A stretch of 23,697 nt of DNA, from IMG/VR virus record IMGVR_UViG_3300042896_000579, positions 1-23,697 of that record; one strand, 5' to 3'. A program made the position numbers and the translations under genes. Positions 1-7,264 of the stretch are shown piece after piece. The stretch is from a virus. Every line of letters starts with the position of its first letter. Position 1 is the first letter of the stretch. The notes under the pieces are model-generated. The model saw only the letters and a list, made by a program, of their open reading frames with translations, searched no databases and was not told the DNA's origin.

Positions 1-456
1 TGCAGGCATAACAAATGCCGAATATCCTGGTTTAGTAAAAACTTTCCATGGGCAAGGTAATTTTAACGCATGAGGTGCAATATCATCGTCAATATTAGCT
101 GAACCTGCTACAACACTATAATCCATTCTTTCAAATTGTTTGCAGGCAACACCTCCACCCATTCCAATAACAATGTCAGCCTTTTGTTCATCTACTATAA
201 TTTCAAAATCTTCCCAAGCTGAAATAATGTAACCCGTTCTGTAATAATCGTGCATCCCAGGACATGCAGCAAATTTATGAGAATTATTCCGTTCTGCATA
301 TTTAGTTTGCTCAATTAACCAGTCTGGTTTAATATCCATTGCTCTTCTTACTGGTTGACCGATTTCATATCCAGGAACATCACAACAAAATTTAATCATT
401 GGCGAAGTATCGGTAGCGTTAAGCAATGCTAATTTGATATTAGATAATATAGACAT
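1..456 (-). CDS. DUF6065-like protein, partial (C-terminus off the left edge)
   Basis: I translated this frame by hand. It opens with ATG at 456-454 and stays open for 152 codons to base 1, so only the N-terminal part is present. Its ATG overlaps the TAA of the upstream gene by one base (TAATG), which implies translational coupling. Visible motifs are KPDW near residue 44, a CPGMHDYY stretch followed by GYIISAW at about residues 65-80, a glycine run (GMGGG) near 100, and TKPGYSAFVMPA at the window edge. The same motif order occurs in the upstream neighbour (KFIPDWYK, CLPMIDAM then GFIIPL, TPPGYSCMFVAP), so the two are paralogues. I think the family is DUF6065, recalled from motif pattern and not searched. 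The biochemical role is unknown to me. It is the last visible gene of the late operon and sits behind a dioxygenase gene, so it is probably an accessory rather than a virion protein. Confidence 0.75.
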   Translation of the reverse strand, partial: MSILSNIKLALLNATDTSPMIKFCCDVPGYEIGQPVRRAMDIKPDWLIEQTKYAERNNSHKFAACPGMHDYYRTGYIISAWEDFEIIVDEQKADIVIGMGGGVACKQFERMDYSVVAGSANIDDDIAPHALKLPCPWKVFTKPGYSAFVMPA

Positions 457-1175
457 TATTTTTTCACCCTAAGATTGTTCACATAATAACTGTTTTGGTT
501 GTCTTGTCTTGCTCTAGTAATTTCTCTTTTGTTCCATTCTTTTTCAGTAAATGGTCTTACTGAATATTTTGATATAGTGTTTTCGCGTTTAAATGGTATG
601 CATTGTATAATTGGTGTACCTGCTGGTAAAATATCATCAAAGTTATCAGCTAACCAGACAGTAGGAAAGTTAATTTCTCTATCATATACATCGGTATCAA
701 CAACAGCACCCAATGTCAGAAACCTAGTTTCCAAATGATTTATTGGGGCAACAAACATACAAGAATATCCAGGAGGAGTCTTGATTACAAAATGATTGAT
801 AAATTTTATCAAGTGTTTTCCTGGGAAAGGGAATGCTGGTCCAACTTGTTCCTGAGCATGTTCTTCAGTTAATCTAACATAAGGATTTTCTGTTATATCA
901 ATTAAAGAAGCATCTTCGTTAGTTCTAATATGAATATCGCCAGCTAAAGGTATAATGAACCCATTAGTCATAGCATCTATCATTGGTAGACATTTCTTAG
1001 CATTCATTGAGTGACCGCCTTTATGGTCACGAGCAGTTTTACTATATGCTGGAATAGCTTTATACCAGTCAGGAATAAACTTGCTTGCTGGAGCAGGTGG
1101 TATTAATACATTAGTATGCTGTTCTGTTGTTAAAAATTCAATCAAAGGTGTTTTAAATACCGATATCAAAGACAT
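456..1175 (-). CDS. DUF6065-like protein, complete paralogue of the next gene
   Basis: This is a 239-residue protein starting at ATG 1175-1173. A longer reading from TTG at 1214 would add 13 residues and overlap the dioxygenase gene by 20 bases. I prefer the ATG because it has a GGA about nine bases upstream and because MSLIS then aligns with MSILS at the start of the paralogue. Motifs in order are an N-terminal FIPDWYK (about 33-39), a Cys-containing CLPMIDAM followed by GFIIPLAGDIHI (about 61-80), TPPGYSCMFVAP in the middle, and PAGTPIIQCIPFKR towards the C-terminus, which then becomes very basic and polar. There is no signal peptide, membrane segment or coiled coil. The pattern, especially PDW, CPM and the late AGTPIxQxIPF, is what I associate with DUF6065, for which I know no established function. 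A cytoplasmic enzyme or binding protein made late in infection is a guess. Confidence 0.75.
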   Translation of the reverse strand: MSLISVFKTPLIEFLTTEQHTNVLIPPAPASKFIPDWYKAIPAYSKTARDHKGGHSMNAKKCLPMIDAMTNGFIIPLAGDIHIRTNEDASLIDITENPYVRLTEEHAQEQVGPAFPFPGKHLIKFINHFVIKTPPGYSCMFVAPINHLETRFLTLGAVVDTDVYDREINFPTVWLADNFDDILPAGTPIIQCIPFKRENTISKYSVRPFTEKEWNKREITRARQDNQNSYYVNNLRVKK

Positions 1176-1194
1176 AATATATTCCAAAGTTAAG

Positions 1195-1797
1195 TTATTT
1201 GAATTTTGGACCAAGTACCCAGCAAACTAGACTTCTACGTTTACCAGATAATACTGGAGTTACTTGATGAGGAACAAAGGCTGGGAATACTAAAATGTCA
1301 CCCCTTTTAACCTTTGTACTATGTATCTGCTCTGGATTTCCTCCTGGAATAAGCTGAAATTCGCCGCCGGTAAACTCAGTTTCTGGATCAGAAAGAATAA
1401 CAGAAATACCTAATTTTCTATGATTTGAACCAAACGTATCTTTAAAATCTCCGTCAATGTGCCAACCATAAAAATCTCCTTCAGTATATGTAGTATATTG
1501 GAATGCGTCAATATGCGATAATTCAAATTGAAATTTATCGGTATTAATTCTAGCAATAATTTCAGCCATTTTATTAAACAACCAAGCAGTATCTTGTTCT
1601 GGATGTATCCATGATACTTTGCTGTTTCTTATTTTTGGGTCATCTATCCCGCCATCTTTAGAAGATCCAACTTTAGCTTGTAGAAATTCTAATCTATCTC
1701 CGATTTTAATAATTTCATCGATGTCTTCTGGCGTAAATGCGCCTGACCAACAGATAATAGGCTCAAGAGCAGAATTGATAACGGGTATAGTAAACAT
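1195..1797 (-). CDS. Fe(II)/2-oxoglutarate-dependent dioxygenase, prolyl-4-hydroxylase type
   Basis: The 200-residue protein has a complete double-stranded beta-helix active site. The iron ligands are His113 and Asp115 in YGWHIDGD and His177 in FVPHQVTPV. Arg187, ten residues after the distal histidine, is placed to bind the 2-oxoglutarate carboxylate. GGEFQL (about 144-149) and KRGDILVFPAF (about 164-174) are the usual core strands of the PKHD/P4Hc group, and the length fits single-domain members. Such enzymes couple decarboxylation of 2-oxoglutarate to hydroxylation of a substrate, often a prolyl or other protein side chain. The substrate cannot be read from sequence. The gene starts nine bases after the adhesin-like gene and is followed by the DUF6065-like pair, so it is part of the late transcript. 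Similar oxygenase genes are common in aquatic T4-like phages. An alternative substrate would be a small molecule or a modified base. Confidence 0.9.
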   Translation of the reverse strand: MFTIPVINSALEPIICWSGAFTPEDIDEIIKIGDRLEFLQAKVGSSKDGGIDDPKIRNSKVSWIHPEQDTAWLFNKMAEIIARINTDKFQFELSHIDAFQYTTYTEGDFYGWHIDGDFKDTFGSNHRKLGISVILSDPETEFTGGEFQLIPGGNPEQIHSTKVKRGDILVFPAFVPHQVTPVLSGKRRSLVCWVLGPKFK

Positions 1798-1806
1798 AAT
1801 AAATTC

Positions 1807-2505
1807 TCACAAAGTAAAGGTAATTGTGACGTATCCGCCAGTTGGTATTGTTATTGAGGTGGCTGTTCCATATTTAGGGTTCGCTATTGCTGTTGCAGGG
1901 ACGACAGTTGCTACTCCTCCAACCCCTCCTGGAAAGGTGACGCCTAGTATATTGGCAGCAGTTCCGGTTGTATAATTTGTTGCATTTGTTCCCGAATTTC
2001 CAGCATAATAAGATTCAGGAGTATATGATGCGGCTACGGGAGCGTAATTTGAACCTGTGCCTGACCAAGCAGGATTGGAATATGGAGCAGGTACAGGACC
2101 TGTTACTGGACCAATATATTGGCCAGCATAATATGTGCTTGAATTTGATGGAGTTCCAAACGCTGGACTGTTATATGTATTATTATCAAAAGTATTGTAT
2201 GCATAAGTAGTCAAATACCATGAATTAACAGTACCGGCGTATGTACCAGCACTAGGAGCATTAATACCAAAATAGCGGCTCCCAGTTACAATATTATATG
2301 CAGGAGTATATACTGCGGGGGTGTACGATGCATTGCTAAAATAATTTCCAGGTACAGTAGTTCCTGTGCCACCTCTTCCGGTTACATAAACTTTTTGCTT
2401 ACCATATTTTGGATTATACGTGCCTGACGTATTAAATGTCACAGCAGTAGTATTAGCAACATTCGTTGTTTCATGTAAAAGCATTTTAAATAATTTAGAA
2501 AACAT
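1807..2505 (-). CDS. Tyr/Pro/Thr/Gly-rich tail adhesin-like protein
   Basis: This 232-residue, low-complexity protein has by my count 24 tyrosines (about 10 percent), 18 prolines, many Thr/Ser/Asn/Gly/Ala and no cysteine. Residues 1-20 are less biased and could be an anchoring segment. Beta-type motifs bracket the protein: TYNPKYGKQKVYVTG at about 29-43 and ANPKYGTATSITI with TGGYVTITF at 208-230. Between them lie short repeats, YTP at 61-63, 66-68 and 161-163, and YYAG at 125-128 and 166-169. The start is ATG at 2505-2503 with GGAG about eight bases upstream, inside the end of the fibre gene. Its position just behind a long tail fibre gene, and its loop-rich composition, suggest a fibre-tip adhesin in the style of gp38-like or glycine-rich tail proteins. 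That function is inferred from context. It might instead be a short decoration protein of tail or capsid. Confidence 0.65.
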   Translation of the reverse strand: MFSKLFKMLLHETTNVANTTAVTFNTSGTYNPKYGKQKVYVTGRGGTGTTVPGNYFSNASYTPAVYTPAYNIVTGSRYFGINAPSAGTYAGTVNSWYLTTYAYNTFDNNTYNSPAFGTPSNSSTYYAGQYIGPVTGPVPAPYSNPAWSGTGSNYAPVAASYTPESYYAGNSGTNATNYTTGTAANILGVTFPGGVGGVATVVPATAIANPKYGTATSITIPTGGYVTITFTL

Positions 2506-2517
2506 TTAATTGCTCCA

Positions 2518-5487
2518 TTAAGCGTTTCTTACATCAGCCATTGATAAACTACCAACAAGCGAACTTCCTGCATCATAAGTAAAGAATGTCCAAATATCAA
2601 TAGCATTTGCAGTTACTGTGCTTGGTGGTACAATATTTCCTGTCCATTTTGGTAATACTGCTGCACCATGTCTCCATACAACCGAATTCGTATTAGCCAA
2701 AGCCGTAGCATGAGACAAGACAACTGAAAATGAAAATACAGTGTTTGACGTTGCTTTGCTTGCTAAATTCGTAAACGTAATTATCGCAGAAGTTGTATTA
2801 GATGGTAAAGGGATAATAATAGTTGAGGAGTTAGCCGAAGAAAAATCTACTGATACGTTAGCAGCAGTTCCGGATATTCCTGTTACTGTATATGTAGTAT
2901 CTACTAATGGTAATCCAGACCAAGTAGCAGTAGAACCATCAGTTGTTAAGAATTTACCGCCATTACTTGTTTGCGTAGGTAATGACACTGGAGCTGCTTG
3001 AGAAACCCATGCAGTTCCATTAGACGTCAATACATTTCCTGTTGTTCCTGGTGTAATAATACCAGTTCCGCCATTAGCAACAGGAAGTATTCCGGTAACT
3101 CCAGTAGATAATGGTAATCCAGTACAATACGTTAATGTTCCCGATGATGGTACTCCTAAAACTGGAGTAGTTAATGTCGGAGAAATTGATAATACATTAT
3201 TTCCGCTACCAGTAGATGTAGTTACTCCAGTTCCACCATTAGCAACAGGAAGTATTCCGGTAACTCCAGTAGATAATGGTAATCCAGTACAATACGTTAA
3301 TGTTCCTGATACCCAATTAGAACCATCGCTGGTTAATACGTTTCCGGTATTGCCTGCTGCTGAAGGAAATTCTGTTCCGGTAGGAGTTTCTAACAATTTC
3401 CAATTAGAAGTAGCAGAGTTGTAAACAAATGATGCATAAGAACCATTTAAATCTAATATAACTGAAGTTGCGTCAGATTCAATGGTATTACCATTAGGTA
3501 ACAATGTTACGTTATTTGCAGCAAATGTATTACCAATATCAATTATTCCAATTAACGATCCATCAGCTGGACTAGCAGGGAATGTTACCGAGAAAGCTCC
3601 TGCTGCCGTATTACAACGAACTAATTGGTTAACAGAGGCAGTATAATTTGTAGTTTGTATAGATGTAGAAATTAATGCAGGTATTGTATTGGCTTTATTG
3701 TAAGCAGAATTAGCTTGAATGTATGCAGAATTGGCCTGAGTATATGCAGAATTAGCTTGAATGTATGCATTAGTGCTTAAATCGGTATAATATGCTCCAT
3801 GCTGTCCGTCAAGAAGGTCTGCGTTAAGATTAGATACATTAGTATTAGATACAACGGAAAACGGTGCAGAGCCATTTGCAACTGAAAAACTAGGAGCGAC
3901 TAAAACAGCGTTATTAGAAAATACTACATTTCCTGTTCCTGTTTTGCTAGCAATCATTGAATATGTAACAACTCCGGAATCACCAGTAGAAACTAATGTT
4001 CCAGTATTATTTGATAATGTTAATATTCCATTAGCAACGGCATTTGATTGGATAATTGTTGCGCCGCTGGATGACCCACTTAACGAGAAATATTTTCCTC
4101 CGACTAGAGAAATATTCTCGGAGCTTGTCCATGCATTAGCAGTGCCGCCAAACCAACTAAACGTTTTATCAGTTGTACCTTTTACTGTAATACCACCGCC
4201 ATTTGCGGAAGTATCAGATGCCCCATTAATATTACCTTGAAACGCGCCAACAAGTTGGCTGTTTGCGCTAAGAGTAAACTGATTAGCTGAATTAATAGAT
4301 ACAATTTCCGCTCCGCTTGCCGGAGTTCCAGGTCCAGTAAGTTTAACAACACTCATACCTAGAATTAATCCTGCTGTATTACCAATTATTGTTCCATTAG
4401 AAGTTGAGGTAGCAACCATTGATGTATTTGAAATTAAAATTACATCGCCTAATGTTATATTTTTATCATCAACTGTTAATGTATTAACATTTAAGTTTGT
4501 AGTTGGGCCATTAATGCTTAAATTGCCAGAAATAGTAACATCTCCACCAAAGACTATTTCCCCGCTGGATCCACCAACTTTACTATTAATGTAATTGTAT
4601 AGGAACGTATTGGCTCCATCTAATTCATTTTTTGTTGTTATTTTATTAAATACTGTAGGATTATCAATATCCCTAATTTGCCATTCTTTTCCGGTATTAT
4701 ACCATCTAATTATTGCATTGGCATTACTTGGCGATCCACCAGAACGATTTACAATAATTTGCGAATTTTGGCTAGACGTACTTCCAGTATTAGCCAAAAA
4801 TAAGTATTCATTTGAGTCTGATATTGTTGTTCCGAAATTGAGTAATGTTCCAAAAACAGATAGATTTCCTGTTGAAATGTAATCTGCAACAATAGAAACA
4901 ATTGACGCAGAGTTTCCGCTTGTTCTTACAAAAGCATTATTTGCATAATTATAGATACTTAATGTTGAATTTGCGATACTAGAAGAAATATTTGCATTAA
5001 TTTGTTGAGTTGTATTTGCTAGATCGTTACGAATAGCAGTATTAACGTCATTTAATTCTTTAGTTGAAATTATTTGATATGAATTACCATCAATATTTTT
5101 AAGTAGAGCATTTGTTGTATTAAAATATGCATTAGCATTAACAGTTAAATCATTAGTAAATATACTATTAGAAGAAATAGTTGTATTACTTTTAATGAAT
5201 CCTGACGTTAATATACTTGAATTTGCTACAACAGTTAACGTGTTATATATTGTTGTAGGATTTTGAATTCTAACTGCTGAATTGACAGGACCACTTATTG
5301 TAACGTTACCTCCAAATTCAGCTGTATTTCCTACATATAAACCTGTATTTGCCGAATTTAAGAATAGAGTTCCGCTATTCTTAAAAAAATTCCCTTCAAT
5401 AAGAGTATTCATATTACTCACTAATTGGTTTGTTGACACCAACCAATGAGAAAATGTATTTGAATATGTAATTTGAGATATAGCCAC
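2518..5487 (-). CDS. Long tail fibre protein with phage fibre repeats
   Basis: The 989-residue protein probably forms trimeric host-recognition fibres. The N-terminus (FSHWLVSTNQLVSNMNTL, then GGNVTISG repeats) is the type I know from baseplate-attached fibres of marine T4-like phages. The shaft is rich in Asn, Ser, Thr and Gly, as expected for beta-helical fibre segments. The widespread fibre motif LNADLLDGQHGAYY lies at about 555-568. It is followed by four heptads of the AYIQANS type (about 574-601) and two copies of a GLPLSTGVTG...ANGGTG module (about 728-754 and 783-808). The C-terminal domain (about 870-989) ends in a WTGNIVPPSTVTANAIDIW...FFTYDAG pattern seen at the ends of other phage fibres. 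The start codon is GTG (5487-5485), supported by AAAGGGA seven bases upstream. No intramolecular chaperone or peptidase domain is evident. A candidate late promoter lies in the 35-base gap before it. Confidence 0.85.
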   Translation of the reverse strand: MAISQITYSNTFSHWLVSTNQLVSNMNTLIEGNFFKNSGTLFLNSANTGLYVGNTAEFGGNVTISGPVNSAVRIQNPTTIYNTLTVVANSSILTSGFIKSNTTISSNSIFTNDLTVNANAYFNTTNALLKNIDGNSYQIISTKELNDVNTAIRNDLANTTQQINANISSSIANSTLSIYNYANNAFVRTSGNSASIVSIVADYISTGNLSVFGTLLNFGTTISDSNEYLFLANTGSTSSQNSQIIVNRSGGSPSNANAIIRWYNTGKEWQIRDIDNPTVFNKITTKNELDGANTFLYNYINSKVGGSSGEIVFGGDVTISGNLSINGPTTNLNVNTLTVDDKNITLGDVILISNTSMVATSTSNGTIIGNTAGLILGMSVVKLTGPGTPASGAEIVSINSANQFTLSANSQLVGAFQGNINGASDTSANGGGITVKGTTDKTFSWFGGTANAWTSSENISLVGGKYFSLSGSSSGATIIQSNAVANGILTLSNNTGTLVSTGDSGVVTYSMIASKTGTGNVVFSNNAVLVAPSFSVANGSAPFSVVSNTNVSNLNADLLDGQHGAYYTDLSTNAYIQANSAYTQANSAYIQANSAYNKANTIPALISTSIQTTNYTASVNQLVRCNTAAGAFSVTFPASPADGSLIGIIDIGNTFAANNVTLLPNGNTIESDATSVILDLNGSYASFVYNSATSNWKLLETPTGTEFPSAAGNTGNVLTSDGSNWVSGTLTYCTGLPLSTGVTGILPVANGGTGVTTSTGSGNNVLSISPTLTTPVLGVPSSGTLTYCTGLPLSTGVTGILPVANGGTGIITPGTTGNVLTSNGTAWVSQAAPVSLPTQTSNGGKFLTTDGSTATWSGLPLVDTTYTVTGISGTAANVSVDFSSANSSTIIIPLPSNTTSAIITFTNLASKATSNTVFSFSVVLSHATALANTNSVVWRHGAAVLPKWTGNIVPPSTVTANAIDIWTFFTYDAGSSLVGSLSMADVRNA
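3062..3141 (-). repeat. 80-base direct repeat in the fibre gene, copy A
   Basis: This stretch is identical to 3227-3306 at 79 of 80 bases (the only difference is g versus a at the ninth base, comparing plus-strand readings). The offset of 165 bases is 55 codons, so both copies are read in the same frame and each encodes the TYCTGLPLSTGVTG...ANGGTG module. Near-identity at silent positions indicates recent duplication or gene conversion. Confidence 0.95.
3227..3306 (-). repeat. 80-base direct repeat in the fibre gene, copy B
   Basis: This is the second copy of the repeat at 3062-3141. It lies nearer the N-terminus of the fibre protein (about residues 728-754). The 85 bases between the copies encode a different Gly/Ser/Thr-rich segment, so the pair could recombine to add or lose 55 residues of shaft. 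Confidence 0.95.
3685..3768 (-). repeat. Four tandem 21-base units encoding AYIQANS-type heptads
   Basis: Four consecutive 21-base units encode AYIQANS, AYTQANS, AYIQANS and AYNKANT in the tail fibre. The period of seven residues suggests a short helical coiled-coil stretch or a beta-turn ladder at a fibre hinge, just after the DLLDGQHG motif. It is a repeat within a coding region and not a CRISPR or regulatory repeat. Confidence 0.9.
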
Positions 5488-5489
5488 TA

Positions 5490-5497
5490 GTGATTCC
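5490..5497 (-). promoter_or_regulatory. Ribosome binding site deciding the GTG start of the tail fibre
   Basis: The minus strand carries an AAAGGGA-type site in the gap before the fibre gene, about seven bases from GTG at 5487-5485. No ATG occurs at suitable spacing, and the residues after GTG (AISQITYSNTF) fit fibre N-termini, so the GTG start is preferred. Confidence 0.6.
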
Positions 5498-5519
5498 CTT
5501 TAAATAAAATTTTTAACTA

Positions 5520-5527
5520 TATTTATG
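5520..5527 (-). promoter_or_regulatory. Candidate T4-type late promoter before the tail fibre gene
   Basis: The minus strand reads CATAAATA, seven of eight bases of the T4 late promoter TATAAATA, overlapping the stop codon of the coiled-coil gene. It ends 32 bases before the GTG of the fibre gene, which would give a short leader containing the AAAGGGA ribosome site. T4-like late promoters need only this -10 element. In AT-rich DNA the motif also arises by chance, so its intergenic placement is the main argument. Confidence 0.4.
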
Positions 5528-5765
5528 CATTGCCATTAGGCTTTATAAATTGTAGTAAAATGTCTTTAATATCTTTTATATCTGTTTTTAATGTTTCTAA
5601 TTCTGATTTAACATTACTCAGATCTTCCGTAATATTATTTATTTGTATATTTTTTTTCTTATTTAATTTACGTTGTTCTAGAGCAGATAAATCTGAATTT
5701 AGAACTGCTTTACTGGATAGGTCTTTGACCCATCCAGGAGTATCTTTGATTTTTAATCTTTCCAT
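5523..5765 (-). CDS. Small coiled-coil late protein
   Basis: The 80-residue protein starts at ATG 5765-5763 and overlaps the TAA of the preceding structural gene by one base. Residues 1-30 (IKDTPGWVKDLSSKAVLNSD) look like a short folded or binding head. They are followed by a strongly basic linker (KLNKKKN at about 34-40) and a heptad-like helix from about 44 to 73 (EDLSNVKSELETLKTDIKDI), so oligomerisation by coiled coil is likely. Short proteins with a comparable head and an N-terminal GAVLN-type stretch occur in structural blocks of T4-like aquatic phages, but I cannot name a characterised homologue. Its placement between peripheral baseplate proteins and the tail fibre gene suggests a connector or fibre-assembly helper. 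That role is inference. Confidence 0.8.
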   Translation of the reverse strand: MERLKIKDTPGWVKDLSSKAVLNSDLSALEQRKLNKKKNIQINNITEDLSNVKSELETLKTDIKDIKDILLQFIKPNGNA

Positions 5766-7234
5766 TATACAGTAGCAATAGCTCTTAAATTTTTAATAGT
5801 AGGAACTTTCGTTGAATCATTAGAATAAAATACAACTTTGATAGCTAATTGGTTAAACGTTTCGTAACCAATTCCATTTACGCCAGTATATGTTATATTT
5901 AGGTTCTCATAAGTTTCTTCAACATAATCCGAAGATAATAATGCTGGAGTTGCTAGTGATTTTTTAGTCATTAAATGCCAATTAGCATCAGCAAATACAA
6001 TACTTGTATCGTATCTATTTAAAATTCGATAGAATACTTCAATTTCAGTTCCTACTGGTTTATTAACATCAATATAAACTGTGATACCATCAGCATCAAA
6101 CCCTTCATTTAATGTTACAGGTTTAGTTCTATATTTAGCGAAAGCTAATCCATTAGGCGTTAATTCTGATTCAGATATTTCAGTTGAATATGCATCTATG
6201 TAATTATTAATAAGAGCAATACCCGTTGCCTCCAAATCAACAATAGGAGTTAAATTTGGGTCAGTATTTGTTAATGCTAATGTAATTGGAACGCCATTAA
6301 CTGAATTTGCCGTAGAGCGAGATGGTAGAACTACATCGCTATTTGGAAATATAGTAATATTAGTATCATTAAGAGAATTGGAATTTCTAATAGTTGCAGT
6401 AGAATTACTGATATATGAAACTTCTTTTACTTGCGACGTTGCTGCTGCGAAATGTAATATATCATAACCAAAATCATACTCAATTCTTTTGGAATCAAGA
6501 TATAAATTTTTAGTTCCAACGTCAAATATAGCTTGTCTTAATATAAAACACAAATCTTTAGTTGGATCAATAACCCAAGATTCGCCTTGCCCAGAATAAA
6601 TAAAATCGCCAAGATATGGGTTAGTTACAATAATGGATGAATTTAACGTTGCTTTACCATTTTCACTAACAAAAACTTCATATGTTGAAGAATTGGTTTT
6701 TAGTGTAAAGCAGTAATATCCAGGAGTAAGGAAAATAGGAAAATCGAATTTAAATAATCTTTCTGAACCTTGCCCTGATGCTCCTGGAATCCAATCTTGA
6801 GTTGGTCTTGTTTGTTCTGGATACGCTGTCACAATAGATAATGGAATCTGTTCTCCCGGAATCCCATTAACTAACGGTCTTACATCAAGGGTTATAGGAG
6901 AAATACTATCTTCTTTTGTTGTAAAGATTGAAATTGACGAAATATACAACCCATTTGGGTTTTTAGTTTTATCAATTAAAAATGTTTGCCCAACATAATC
7001 ATTAAATTGAATTGTTGATAATGATTGTTGATGATTTACTTTATATGTATTTTCAAATTCAGTATCAAATAAACTTAACTCCCACTTGGAATTAAATATT
7101 TGCTGCGCCCAAAATTCAATTTCCTCTGGGTAATATTTTATTTTTCCCGTAGGATATTTTCTATTTTGTATATATGTAGAATTAGTAAATTTATTACTAA
7201 CATACGTTCTAATTAATCCAATATCTAATGCCAT
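5765..7234 (-). CDS. Virion structural protein, resembles the C-terminal part of DUF4815-type proteins
   Basis: The 489-residue protein starts at ATG 7234-7232 with AAGGG about five bases upstream. It has a short N-terminal segment (about 1-40) and then a beta-rich domain containing ISSISIFTTKEDSISPITLDVRPLVNGIPG (about 97-127). Further on come PNGLAFAKYRTKPVTLNEGFDADGITVYIDV (about 364-394) and a C-terminal VFYSNDSTKVPTIKNLRAIA. I recognise these blocks (a recurring phrase about strain/range of parameters and GFDAxxLxVYLxxxKPxGTxIxVYYK) from the C-terminal regions of very large DUF4815-containing structural proteins of marine T4-like phages. Here they form a separate gene 30 bases after the 2171-residue DUF4815 protein. 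The likely role is a peripheral baseplate or fibre-attachment protein working beside its upstream neighbour. No membrane segment, signal peptide or catalytic motif is visible. Confidence 0.75.
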   Translation of the reverse strand: MALDIGLIRTYVSNKFTNSTYIQNRKYPTGKIKYYPEEIEFWAQQIFNSKWELSLFDTEFENTYKVNHQQSLSTIQFNDYVGQTFLIDKTKNPNGLYISSISIFTTKEDSISPITLDVRPLVNGIPGEQIPLSIVTAYPEQTRPTQDWIPGASGQGSERLFKFDFPIFLTPGYYCFTLKTNSSTYEVFVSENGKATLNSSIIVTNPYLGDFIYSGQGESWVIDPTKDLCFILRQAIFDVGTKNLYLDSKRIEYDFGYDILHFAAATSQVKEVSYISNSTATIRNSNSLNDTNITIFPNSDVVLPSRSTANSVNGVPITLALTNTDPNLTPIVDLEATGIALINNYIDAYSTEISESELTPNGLAFAKYRTKPVTLNEGFDADGITVYIDVNKPVGTEIEVFYRILNRYDTSIVFADANWHLMTKKSLATPALLSSDYVEETYENLNITYTGVNGIGYETFNQLAIKVVFYSNDSTKVPTIKNLRAIATV

Positions 7235-7264
7235 AAAACCCTTCTATTTTATTTTTGTAATGTA

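Noticed and set aside
1176-1214. A 13-residue N-terminal extension of the complete DUF6065-like gene starting at TTG 1214.
   Set aside because: It would need a rare start codon and overlap the oxygenase gene by 20 bases, while the internal ATG at 1175 has a ribosome site and aligns with the paralogue start.
3062-3768. Direct and tandem repeats that could suggest a CRISPR array or a diversity-generating retroelement template.
   Set aside because: All repeats are in frame within the fibre gene and encode known fibre motifs. There are no regular unique spacers, no cas genes, no reverse transcriptase and no template-repeat pair in the window.
5488-5522. A rho-independent terminator between the coiled-coil gene and the tail fibre gene.
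   Set aside because: The gap is AT-rich but I found no GC-containing stem followed by a T run in the direction of transcription.
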